A DNA stretch of 64,000 nt. Source: Pirellulales bacterium (GTDB taxonomy: Bacteria > Planctomycetota > Planctomycetia > Pirellulales > DATAWG01). The DNA is taken from positions 1 through 64,000 of the forward strand of contig DATAWG010000115.1 of the NCBI GenBank assembly GCA_036267355.1. The letters run 5' to 3'. Under the pieces are notes generated by a model. That model was not told where the DNA came from and searched no databases. It saw nothing but the letters and a program-made list of their open reading frames with translations. The stretch's first letter is position 1. Each line of letters starts with the position of its first letter. Positions 36,022-45,400 of the stretch are shown here, in pieces. The translations under genes and the position numbers were made by a program.

Positions 36022-36515
36022 CCTCGCTAACGCTTCGGGCTAGCCTTTGCCTTAAAACACTAGCCCGAAGCGTAAGCGAGGAAGCCCCGCAACGACGGCG
36101 CCGTCGTGCTGCGCGACGGCAAAGCCGCATGCGCATCGGCGCGAGGCGCTAGCGAGGGCGATCCCACATCGGAGCGCACCCTCGCTAACGCTTCGGGCTA
36201 GCCTTTGCCTTAAAACACTAGCCCGAAGCGTAAGCGAGGAAGCCCCGCAACGGCGGCGCGTCGCGCTGCGCGACGGAAAAGCCGCATGCGCATCGGCGCG
36301 AGGCGCTAGCGAGGGCGATCCACATCGGAGCGCACCCTCGCTAACGCTTCGGGCTAGCCTTTGCCTTAAAACACTAGCCCGAAGCATAAGCGAGGAAGCC
36401 CCGCAACGGCGGCGCCGTCGCGCTGCGCGACGGCCAAGCCGCATGCGCATCGGCGCGAGGCGCTAGCGAGGGCGATCCACATCGGAGCGCACCCTCGCTA
36501 ACGCTTCGGACTAGT
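36022..36515. repeat. Family A tandem array, three 157-bp units plus partial
   Basis: Units begin at 36022, 36180, 36336 and (partial) 36493, with lengths 158, 156 and 157 bp. Each contains an inverted pair of the family A core (TCGCTAACGCTTCGGGCTAG, then its inverse within about 20 bp) able to form a long hairpin. A GCCGTCG-palindromic stretch and GGCGCGAGGCGCTAGCGAGG follow. The copies differ at few positions. The array lies between the NagB-like and PIG-L-like genes. It is not CRISPR-like: there are no unique spacers. Confidence 0.93.
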
Positions 36516-36572
36516 GTGCTGATCGGCGAGTTGAAAAAAACCCAGTCTCTTCAAAACAGGCCAACCACCGCC

Positions 36573-37355
36573 ATGCGACGCGCATTTGCTATTTTTGCCC
36601 ACCCCGACGACATCGAATTCGTTGCCGCCGGCACACTGCTTCGGTTGCGTGAAGCCGGTTACGAAATCCACTACATGAATGTAGCGGACGGATGCTGTGG
36701 TTCGACGATCCACGGCCGCGAAGAACTTGCTCGGCTGCGGGCAGCGGAGGCTCGCGCCGCGTGCGACGTGGCTGGCGCACTGTTCCACCCGCCGATCGCA
36801 CACGACTTGGACATCTTTTACGATCGACCCACGCTCGCCCGATTGGCCGCGGTCGTGCGAAAGGTGGTGCCCGAGATTTTGCTCACGCATTCGCCGGTCG
36901 ATTATATGGAAGACCACACCAACACTTGCCGTCTGGCGGTCACGGCGGCATTTTCTCGGGGCATGACCAACTTTTCTACCGAACCTCCGCATCCGCCGAT
37001 CGATGGTCCGGTCACGATCTATCACGCACAGCCGCACGGCAATTGCGACCCCTTGGGTCAACCGGTCGCGCCGACGCATTTTGTCGACGTGACGGCCGTA
37101 TTGCCGACGAAAACAGCCATGCTGGCTTGCCATCAAACACAAAAGCTTTGGCTGGACCAGAGCCAAGGGCTCGATTCCTATTTGCATTCGATGCGTGATG
37201 GCGCCCGCGAGTTGGGCTGCCTCTCGGGCCGCTACGAGTTCGCCGAAGGCTGGCGGCGCCATTCGCATTTAGGATTCTGTGCTTCAGACGTCGATCCCTT
37301 GACGACAGCGCTCGGGGATCTTTGCCACGCGGTCGGCCCGAGAGATGGACATTGA
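36573..37355 (+). CDS. PIG-L / LmbE family deacetylase
   Basis: Protein of 260 aa of the zinc-dependent N-acetylglucosamine deacetylase fold. The N-terminal motif FAIFAHPDDIEFVAAGTLLRL carries the AHPDD metal and catalytic residues. The third ligand is probably the His of MEDHTNTCRLAVTAAF, and FHPPIAHDLDIFYDRPTLARL plus ILLTHSPVDYMEDH fit the family. The ATG at 36573 directly precedes MRRAFAIFAHPDD. No signal peptide, so cytosolic. With the NagB-like gene upstream it would fit a route that deacetylates an amino sugar or glycoside and then acts on the product; the substrate is inferred only at that level. Confidence 0.88.
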   Translation: MRRAFAIFAHPDDIEFVAAGTLLRLREAGYEIHYMNVADGCCGSTIHGREELARLRAAEARAACDVAGALFHPPIAHDLDIFYDRPTLARLAAVVRKVVPEILLTHSPVDYMEDHTNTCRLAVTAAFSRGMTNFSTEPPHPPIDGPVTIYHAQPHGNCDPLGQPVAPTHFVDVTAVLPTKTAMLACHQTQKLWLDQSQGLDSYLHSMRDGARELGCLSGRYEFAEGWRRHSHLGFCASDVDPLTTALGDLCHAVGPRDGH

Positions 37356-37421
37356 CCCGGGACGCGCCCAACCGACTGACCGCTTTAGTCCCATCGGCTG
37401 TCGGTTCCGCGAGCGGCGTCA

Positions 37422-37427
37422 TACAAT
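37422..37427 (+). promoter_or_regulatory. Possible -10 element (TACAAT) of TPR-CHAT gene
   Basis: TACAAT 40 bp upstream of the ATG at 37468 in the 112-bp gap after the PIG-L gene. No clear -35 box. Confidence 0.3.
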
Positions 37428-37467
37428 GGCCATACAGCATCCGATCGGCAATACCGGAGGTTCGTCA

Positions 37468-40400
37468 ATGCGCCGTGCCATCCTTTCGCAGGTGATTCGA
37501 GCCTTGAGCCTTTTGAAGATCGCGGCCATCTGGCTGCTGGCGCTGGCCGGTGCTGCCCAAGCAGGTGATCCGTCTTTCGACGTGATCGTCACAGCGACCT
37601 CGACGCACGTGATGGCCGGAGAGAAGCCGATCGGCGAAGTTCAGAAGGATACGCGGCTCACGGTCAGCCAAACCAACGGCGATTGGTATCTGATCGGCCT
37701 GCCGAATACGAACCCGCCGCAGCAGGGCTGGATCCGCAAGGGCGACGTTCGATTGTCTCCCGCGGCGCCGGCCGCCAGGCAACTCACGCCCGACCAACAG
37801 GAACAGCTCAAGCGGCGCGACGAGTTGGACCGCGAAACGAACCAGCTTCGCAATGCCGGCAAGATCGACGAAGCCATTGCAGCGGCGGAGAAAATGCTGG
37901 CCATCGAGCGAACCGTTTTGGGGAGCGATTCCGGCGACGCACTCGGTTCGCTTGATGAATTAGCAAGACTTCACGAGCTGAAGGATGATTTCGTTGTCGC
38001 CCGTAAGCTCCGCCAAGAGGTGCTGACGACAAAAGCGAAGCACCTTGGCAAAGATCATTGGCAGGTGGTCGACGCCCGGCTGGCGCTCGAGCAGACATCG
38101 CTTCTGGAAAAGTTGTCTTCGGAACAACGCGGCCAGTTACAGCAGGCCGAGCGGCTGATGGAAGCGTCGGAGAAACTCTATGGCGCGGGCCATTTTCCCG
38201 ACGCGCTCGAATCGGCCGAACGTGCACTGGATATCCGTCGCAATATCTTGGGCGAGCGGCATCCGCTCTGCGCCGTCAGTCTTTGCATGATTGGCGACAT
38301 TTATCAGCAAATGGGCAATTTCGCGGCCGGCGAGCGCCCCTTTAGGCAGGCGCTTGCAATTACGAAAGAGACGCGGGGCGAAAACAATCCGAATTATGCG
38401 AACATCAGCAACGATCTGGCCATGCTGTACTACAACCTGGGCGATTACACCAACGCGTTGCCCCTTTGCAAGCAGGCGATGGAAATCAGGAAGCAGACGC
38501 TCGGCAGCGAATCCGCCGAATATGGCAGCAGCATGAGCTTTCTGGCCACGCTCGACACCGACATGGGCGACTACGACAAGGCCGAGCCGCTCTATCGACA
38601 TTCGCTGGCGATCAAGAAACAAGTCCTCGGCGAGCGAAACATGAGCTACGTGATCGGCCTCGACAATCTGGCCCGGCTCTATACAAGGATGGGCGACTAC
38701 TCCGACGCCCTGCCGCTGAGCAAGCAGGCCCTCGAAATCGAAAAGACGTTGCTTAACCCGCGGAGTCCCGATTATGCCGTCAGCTTAGCCAATCTGGCCG
38801 AGACGTATCTGAGCATCGCGGAATTCTCCGAATCTGAATCGCTTTTCAAGCAAGCCTTGGAAATCCAGCGGCAAATGCGCGGGGAGAAGCACCCCGACTA
38901 TGCAGCCACCTTGAACAACCTGGCGAATCTGTATTCCGCGACGGGCGACTACGCCAAGGCCGAATCCCTCATCAAGCAAGCGTTGGCCATCCGCAAACAA
39001 TCCCTGGGAGAAAAGCACCCCGACTATGCAGCCAACCTCGTAAGCTTGGCGCGCCTGTATGAACGACTGGGCGAATATCGAAAGGCCGAGGCACTCCTCT
39101 TGCAATCGCTGCAAATCCGCGAAGAGGTGCTCGGCGAAAAGCACCCCGACTATGCCGACACCCTCGACGATCTGGCATCGGTGTACCGGAGCATGGGCGA
39201 TTACGCCAAGGCCGAATCGCTGTTCCTCCGCGCTGTCAAGCTCCGCAAGGACTCGCGGCGCGTAAGGACCGCCAGCTACGCCACCGGTCTGCAAAGCCTG
39301 GCCACGCTGTACCAAGACATGGGCGACTACGCCAAAGCCGGGCCGCTCTTCGACGAGTCGTTGGAAATCGAAAGGGCCGTCTTGGGCGAAAAACATCCGA
39401 ACTATGCCACGACTTTGAACGACCGCGCCGGGCTCTATCTCCGCATGGGCGACTACGGTGCCGCCAAGCCGCTCTACGAGCAAGCGCTGGACATCGAAAA
39501 GCATTCGCTGGGCGAAAAACATCCCGACTACGCCGGCAGCCTCGGCAATCTGGCGTCGCTTTATATGGACATGGGCAACTTCGCTAAGGCCGAGCCGCTC
39601 TACCGGCAAGCGATGGAAATCACGAAGGAAGCCCTCGGTGAACAGCATCCCGACTTTGCCAAACGGCTGAATGACATCGCCTTCCTCTCCATCTCCATGG
39701 GCGACTATGCCAAGGCCGAACCGCTCTTGCGCCAAGCCATTCAGATCGACAAGGCAGCGCTGGGCGAAATAAATCCCGACTACGCCAACCGCCTGCACAA
39801 CCTGGCCTCGCTCTACGACGCCATGGGCTCCTTTGCCAAAGCCGTGCCCCTGTATAAGCAGACGCTGGCGATCGAAAAGCAAGTTCTCGGCGAAAAACAT
39901 CCCGACTATGCAAACAGCCTGAACAACCTCGCGCTGCTGTATCAAAAGACCGGCGACTACGCGAGCGCCGAGCCACTTTACGAGCAGGCAATCAAAATCC
40001 GCAAGCAAACGCTGGGCGAAAAACATCCCGACTACGCCATCAGCTTGAACAACTTGGCGCTGCTAGACCAGAAACGCGGCGACTTCGCCAACGCCGAATC
40101 GCTCTTCCGGCAAGCGCTGGAAATCGAGCGGCAAGCACTGGGCGAAAAGCATCCCGACTACGGCGTCGTCCTATCCAACTTGGCATTGTTGTACTCCGAT
40201 CTAAATGATGACGCGCGGGCCGAGCCTCTCGCGCGCCAGTCGCTGCAGATCTCGCGTGAATGGCTCGATCGGACGGCGGCTGTTCAGTCGGAGCGGCAAC
40301 AATTGCGCATGGCCGAAGTGGTGCGCGCACGGCTCAACATCTATGTGTCCCTGGCTCACAACGCAAGCCTCCCGGCGGAACCGGTGTATGCCGAAGTTCT

Positions 40401-42051
40401 GGCTTGGAAAGGAGCAGTCACCGCCCGGCAGCAAGCCATGCGGCAACTGCGCCGCGGACAGGAAAATCCTCAGGCGGCCGAATTGTATCGACAGCTTGCC
40501 GATACGGCCCGCCAGTTGGATAGCGCCTCGCGCGCGACACCCGAGCCCGGGCAAGCGGAATCGCATCGCCAGCAATTGGAACAACTGAGCGACGCCTTGG
40601 AAACGCTGGAGAAACAACTGGCGACCGCGAGCGCCGCTTTCCAACAACAATTGAGCCAGCGCCGGCTCACGCCCGACGACCTGCGCCGCGTCTTGCCGAG
40701 CGAAACGGCGCTGGTCGATTTGTTGGAGTATCAAACGACCAAAGCGCAGACGAAGCCCGAGGCTAAGCCGGGGCAACAAGAGCTCGAATCGCGGCTCGTG
40801 GCGTTCGTCGTTCGGCCCGATCAGCCCGTCGAGTCGATTTACCTGGGCCTGCTCGATCCGATCGCGGCGGATATCGCCGATTGGCGGAAGAATTTTGGAA
40901 CGGTCCGCGCGGGGGCGGCGGATCCCGGCGCCGATTTGCGCCGCTTGGTTTGGGACAAATTGCAACCGCGTTTGCAGGGCGCGAAAACCGTCCTGATCTC
41001 GCCCGACGGCGTCACCGCGCAATTCCCTTGGCCGGCATTGCCGGGAGAAAAGCCGGGCACGTATCTGATCGACGACGTGGCGATCGCAATCGTGCCGGTT
41101 CCCCGTATGCTGCCGGAGCTGCTGTCTCGCACGGCGACTCGATCCGGCAATCAGCCGCGAACTGCTCCTTCGTTGCTGCTGGTGGGCGACGTCGATTTCG
41201 GCGCCGCCCCGGGCGAATTGTTGCCCGATTCAAGCAGCACCAATCTCCTGGCCGCACGCGGCGGCCGATCGTTTCATTGGCAATCGCTGCCTGGCACGCG
41301 CGATGAAGTGGCCGCCATCATGGCCACGTTTCAAAAGCAGTTTGGCGGCGCGGCATCCGCCGAAGCAGATGAGTTGACCGGCGCGCGGGCCACCAAGAGC
41401 GCCGTGCGGCAAGCCGCGGGCCGCCACCAATTCATCCACTTCTCGACGCACGGCTTTTTCGCGCCACCAGAGCTTAAATCCGCTTTGGATGCAGGCTTAT
41501 CCGCCAACAACAAAACGACCTTCGCGGAGTCGACATCGTTTCAGAATCTATCGGGCCTCAATCCCGACCTGTTGTCGGGGCTGGTCTTGGCTGGCGCAAA
41601 CCGACCGGTCGAGCATGGTCAGGACGATGGCATTCTTTCCGCTCTCGAAGTGTCGGAAATGGACCTAAGCCACGTCGAACTCGCCACGCTGTCGGCCTGC
41701 GAAACCGGCTTGGGCCAGTCGGCCGGCGGCGAAGGCCTCTTGGGTTTACAACGGGCATTCCAACTTGCCGGCGCCAAGACGACCCTGGCCAGTCTGTGGC
41801 AAGTGCCCGACCGGGCAACGCAGTCGCTCATGTCGCGGTTCTATCAGAATCTTTGGCAACGGCGGATGTCGAAGCTGGAAGCCTTGCGCGAAGCCCAGCA
41901 ATGGCTGATCCGCGAAGGACCAAAGAAGCCCGAACTGCTCCGCGGGCGCGGCCTGGACCTGGATAGCGAGCCCGATAAAGAGGTCACGCAATCCGGCGGC
42001 TTGTCCCCGCGCTACTGGGCCGCTTTTGAACTCAGCGGCGATTGGCGGTGA
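37468..42051 (+). CDS. giant secreted TPR-CHAT protein
   Basis: Protein of 1,527 aa. A GGAGG site 7 nt upstream supports the ATG at 37468, which opens a signal peptide (LKIAAIWLLALAGAAQA). Residues about 35-95 look like an SH3-type domain (VIVTATSTHVMAGEKPIGEV). Some 16 kinesin-light-chain-type TPRs of 42 residues follow (about 240-930), with the consensus LGEKHPDYA..LNNLA.LY..MGDYAKAEPLY.QAL. The C-terminus is a CHAT (caspase-like) domain with the catalytic His in FIHFSTHGFF near 1324 and the Cys in TLSACETGLGQSAGGEGLLG near 1410; both are present, so protease activity is possible. Export makes an intracellular defence role unlikely. It converges with the WD40-cytochrome gene across two hairpins. 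Confidence 0.95.
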   Translation: MRRAILSQVIRALSLLKIAAIWLLALAGAAQAGDPSFDVIVTATSTHVMAGEKPIGEVQKDTRLTVSQTNGDWYLIGLPNTNPPQQGWIRKGDVRLSPAAPAARQLTPDQQEQLKRRDELDRETNQLRNAGKIDEAIAAAEKMLAIERTVLGSDSGDALGSLDELARLHELKDDFVVARKLRQEVLTTKAKHLGKDHWQVVDARLALEQTSLLEKLSSEQRGQLQQAERLMEASEKLYGAGHFPDALESAERALDIRRNILGERHPLCAVSLCMIGDIYQQMGNFAAGERPFRQALAITKETRGENNPNYANISNDLAMLYYNLGDYTNALPLCKQAMEIRKQTLGSESAEYGSSMSFLATLDTDMGDYDKAEPLYRHSLAIKKQVLGERNMSYVIGLDNLARLYTRMGDYSDALPLSKQALEIEKTLLNPRSPDYAVSLANLAETYLSIAEFSESESLFKQALEIQRQMRGEKHPDYAATLNNLANLYSATGDYAKAESLIKQALAIRKQSLGEKHPDYAANLVSLARLYERLGEYRKAEALLLQSLQIREEVLGEKHPDYADTLDDLASVYRSMGDYAKAESLFLRAVKLRKDSRRVRTASYATGLQSLATLYQDMGDYAKAGPLFDESLEIERAVLGEKHPNYATTLNDRAGLYLRMGDYGAAKPLYEQALDIEKHSLGEKHPDYAGSLGNLASLYMDMGNFAKAEPLYRQAMEITKEALGEQHPDFAKRLNDIAFLSISMGDYAKAEPLLRQAIQIDKAALGEINPDYANRLHNLASLYDAMGSFAKAVPLYKQTLAIEKQVLGEKHPDYANSLNNLALLYQKTGDYASAEPLYEQAIKIRKQTLGEKHPDYAISLNNLALLDQKRGDFANAESLFRQALEIERQALGEKHPDYGVVLSNLALLYSDLNDDARAEPLARQSLQISREWLDRTAAVQSERQQLRMAEVVRARLNIYVSLAHNASLPAEPVYAEVLAWKGAVTARQQAMRQLRRGQENPQAAELYRQLADTARQLDSASRATPEPGQAESHRQQLEQLSDALETLEKQLATASAAFQQQLSQRRLTPDDLRRVLPSETALVDLLEYQTTKAQTKPEAKPGQQELESRLVAFVVRPDQPVESIYLGLLDPIAADIADWRKNFGTVRAGAADPGADLRRLVWDKLQPRLQGAKTVLISPDGVTAQFPWPALPGEKPGTYLIDDVAIAIVPVPRMLPELLSRTATRSGNQPRTAPSLLLVGDVDFGAAPGELLPDSSSTNLLAARGGRSFHWQSLPGTRDEVAAIMATFQKQFGGAASAEADELTGARATKSAVRQAAGRHQFIHFSTHGFFAPPELKSALDAGLSANNKTTFAESTSFQNLSGLNPDLLSGLVLAGANRPVEHGQDDGILSALEVSEMDLSHVELATLSACETGLGQSAGGEGLLGLQRAFQLAGAKTTLASLWQVPDRATQSLMSRFYQNLWQRRMSKLEALREAQQWLIREGPKKPELLRGRGLDLDSEPDKEVTQSGGLSPRYWAAFELSGDWR

Positions 42052-42119
42052 CCTGATCGGCAGCACGCGCGTCGAATCCGCCCGACCGATTTGAGACCCG
42101 CCGCGACTTAGTTTCTTAC

Positions 42120-42155
42120 CGATGAACTTCTCCGCAACTTGCGGGGAAGGTTTGG
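42120..42155. terminator. Hairpin after TPR-CHAT gene
   Basis: CTTCTCCGCAACTTGCGGGGAAG near 42127-42149 forms a 9-bp stem (one G-U) with a 5-nt loop. A nearly identical hairpin at 42408-42445 (CTTCTCCGC GACTT GCGGAGAAG, perfect) lies near the end of the convergent WD40 gene. They bracket a family C pair. They may be terminators or a small repeat family. Confidence 0.5.
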
Positions 42156-42270
42156 AGCTCCGCGAGTATGCCATGGCTCTGCCAGTATCTTCGCGAGCGG
42201 AGTATGCCGACTCGCAGTTCACACTTGCAGAGCCAGTGGCACACGAGAGCGACCTTTGGCCGCAACCAAC

Positions 42271-42357
42271 GTAGCAGGCACACTCCGTGTGCCGTCGGCG
42301 CTCCGCGGTGCGTTGCGAACAGTGCGTGGCGGACGGCACACTCCGTGTGCCTGCTAC
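42271..42357. repeat. Family C REP-like inverted pair 5
   Basis: Left arm 42271-42299 and right arm 42331-42357 both carry the stem GGCACAC/GTGTGCC with a TCC loop, while their flanks are inverted. About 30 bp separate them. Located between convergent genes. Confidence 0.85.
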
Positions 42358-42407
42358 CATCGGGCCGTCTCGCCGAGCGTTGCAAAGATTTCGAACGCTA
42401 GTTGCTG

Positions 42408-42445
42408 ACCGACGAACTTCTCCGCGACTTGCGGAGAAGTTGTAC
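42408..42445. terminator. Hairpin after WD40-cytochrome gene
   Basis: Perfect 9-bp stem CTTCTCCGC / GCGGAGAAG with loop GACTT, 26 bp beyond the stop of the minus-strand WD40 gene. No long T-run is present, so it may be a terminator or a repeat copy of the 42120 hairpin. Confidence 0.5.
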
Positions 42446-42470
42446 TGTGGTCGCACAATTTGAGGCGCGT

Positions 42471-45400
42471 TCAACGATGCAGCGCGGTGTCGGCCGGTTT
42501 GGTGGATTGGCCGGGGCGACGGATTCGCAGCCACACCGGCAGCGATGCCTGACCATCCACCTTTGGCTGATCGCGGGCGGTTTTCGAAACGGCAAAAAAC
42601 AACCGATCGATCGGAGCCACCCACGGCGCGGCGGAAAGATAAACCGTTTGCTCATTCTGGCCCGCCGGAATCAGAATGCCGTTAAGACCGATGTTGTCGA
42701 CGATCACGCCGTGCGGCAAATCGTTCACGTCGAATTCCAGCGAGCCGGTGAAACCGTGGCGATCGATCGAAAGCTTGCACGTCGTCGTGGTTCCCGGCGC
42801 AAGGACGACTTCCGGAATCGGCGGCGGTTTCGAATTTGCCGCCGCGGCGGCGGTCTGCGCGGGCTGTAAATGCACGACCACGTTCGGCGCCTTGCCGAGC
42901 TTGATCTGGCCAAGGCTGCCGACGCGGTGCGCCACTTCGCGGCGATCGATTTGTGCCGTGGCCGTGATTTCGGAAAGGCCGGCGTTTTGCGGCACCGGCT
43001 GCGGCGCGCCGTCCAACGCATAGAGCAAGCCCTCTGCTTCCAAATGCCCGGCCTGAATCACCAGCGGCGAGGTCACGAAGAAGCCGGGGGGAATGCCGGC
43101 GATATCGACCCGAATATCGCCGTCGAAATAGTCGAGCCGATCGGCTTGAACTTTGAATTGCTGCCCGCTGCCCGCATTCACCGTCGGATTGGCGCCGACG
43201 ACGTTGATATGGAAATCGGGATGCGGCGTGCGAACCGTCAGCCGGAAGATATAGCGCTCGCCGGCTTCACCCCGGCTATCGACGACGCGGATCACATACC
43301 AGCCGTCGGCGGGAGCGGTGAACAGCAGCCGCGAATCGCGGCCCAGCTTGCGGTCGCCGTCGTCGTCGTTCGAATAGTAAATCGGAAACGACGGCAAACC
43401 GTTGTTCGGGAGTTTCGTTCCCGGCGGGTGCGGCTCGACGACATACACGGGCTCGAAATTGGCGTGTTCGGTGGCGCTGGTGTCGAAATAGGCGCGCCGC
43501 CAACCGTTAAGGGCTTTATACAGCCCGAAGTCGGAATCGGGCCCCCGCGGCGTTCGAAAGAGCTTGCAGACTTCGCCCCCCATGTAAATGTATTGGTTCA
43601 ACTCCATTTCCTCGTAGCTCTTCAGCCGCGGCTCGGTGGCGAGCGAATCGATACCGCGGAAATTGATGTACGAATCGCGCACCGCTTTCAATACGACCCG
43701 CTCGATCCTTTGGCCATCGGCGGTAAGCACATCAATGCGGGTGTCGATGGGCGAGCCGCGGCTCGCGGCTTCGGTCTGAATGATCCACTGCTGGCCGGCT
43801 TTCGACTGGAAACGGTAAAAAGCGGCCGCCGACGGCAGTCCGCTACCGTCGGTTGTTTTTTTACCCGCCCGAAGCATAGGTGAGGGAGGCGCGACGTCGA
43901 CGTGGTGCCCTTCCTCGCTAACGCTTCGGGTTTTGCCGTCGCTAACGTGAAGCGCAAGCGAGGCCGCGCGTCCCGTGGCGCCTCCCTCGCTAACGCTTCG
44001 GGCTAGTGTGGCCGGCGCTGGTGAAGCCGGAAGAATGCGGCCGGCGGCGCTGCCGGGGGCCGCGATGAGCGCCGCGCGCGCGAGCGTGTCGTTCGTGTTG
44101 ACGCCCTCGGCGGATTCGGCGGGCACCGTTTCCGGCAGTTCGCCGACCAGCACCTTGATCGGGCCGCGGGTGTGGAATTTTGCGTCGATCGGCACGGTCG
44201 TTTCCCCGGACGAGCCGGCTTCGACTTTGGCCTTCGAATGCGGCGGCAGATTGTAGCCGATCAACTCGACTTCGGTCGTTTGCTTGGCGGGCAAGCTGAG
44301 CGGATAGCAGCCGACAACGTACGGAATCGCCCCGATGGTCAGCTTGTAGGCGTGATCCCGGCCGCCGGCCATGGATCGATCGTCGATGCGGATTAGATAC
44401 CGCCCGGTGCGATCGAAATGGTAGACCAAGAGCGGATCGCTTTCGGCATCGAACTCGCTCCGATCGCGGAGCAATTTTCCGCCGGCGTCGAATAGCGATA
44501 ATCGCGGCTCGGCCTTCGAGCCGATGCGGCGCGCGGCGGCGTCGAAAACAAACGTTTGCCCGGCGGTCGCGTCGAAGCTGAAATAATCGATGTCGCCGGC
44601 CGCGCCCAAAGCGCCAGCGACCGATACTGGAAGCGTTTGCAGCAAGTTGGCTTGGGCGGGCGTGTTGTTCGGCTCGACCTCTTGTTGCTCGGCGATACCA
44701 GCCCGAAGCGTAAGCGAGGGAGACGCGCGGTCGACGTGGCCCGCACCCTCGCTAACGCTTCGGGCTGGTGTGGACGCGGCGGCGATCGGCTTGCCGCTGG
44801 CCGGGTCGTAAAACGCCAGCGAGCCGTCCATCCGGCCGACAACAAGCGGCGAAATGCCGCCGCGCTGGCCCGGCTCAAATGCGAGCGCCGGGGCAACGTC
44901 GGGCTGCGGCTCGATGGTTCGCTGCTCGGCCAGCGTCGCCGCATTCCAGAACTTGATGAGCCGATCGTCGGCCGAGGAAACAAGCGACTGGCCGTCGGGC
45001 GAATAGATCAATTTCACCAAAGGCTGCTCGTCGGCGAACTCGGCGAGTTCGATCGGATTGGTTCCTTCCTTGCCCGTCTCGCTGATCTTCCAAATGCGGA
45101 TGCGATTGTCGGCCCCGGCCGCGGCAAGATGCCGGCCATCGGGACTGAACGCCACGGTGTATTGATCTTTCAGCGGCTGGCCAAACGTTTCCAATCGCTC
45201 GCCGGTCGAAACATCCCATAGTTTCACCGTTCGATCGCCGCTGGCGCTGGCCAACAGCTTGCCTCGTGGATCGAAGGCGAGCGCGAACACGGGGCCGTTG
45301 TGGCCGACGAGCGTTCGCAATTCCGCGCCGCTGCGGAGATTCCAGAGCTTGATCAGCGAATCGTAGCCGGCGGTGGCGAGGATTTGCATATCGGGACTGA

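Noticed and set aside
36022-36515. CRISPR array
   Set aside because: Repeats are contiguous 157-bp units with no unique spacers and no cas genes nearby.
38785-40026. Long minus-strand open frame opposite the TPR region (413 codons)
   Set aside because: It is the antisense of the repetitive TPR coding sequence; its periodic pattern follows from the 126-bp repeats and it matches no family.
37468-42051. CRISPR-linked or other anti-phage TPR-CHAT effector
   Set aside because: The protein has a signal peptide and no CRISPR or defence genes surround it.
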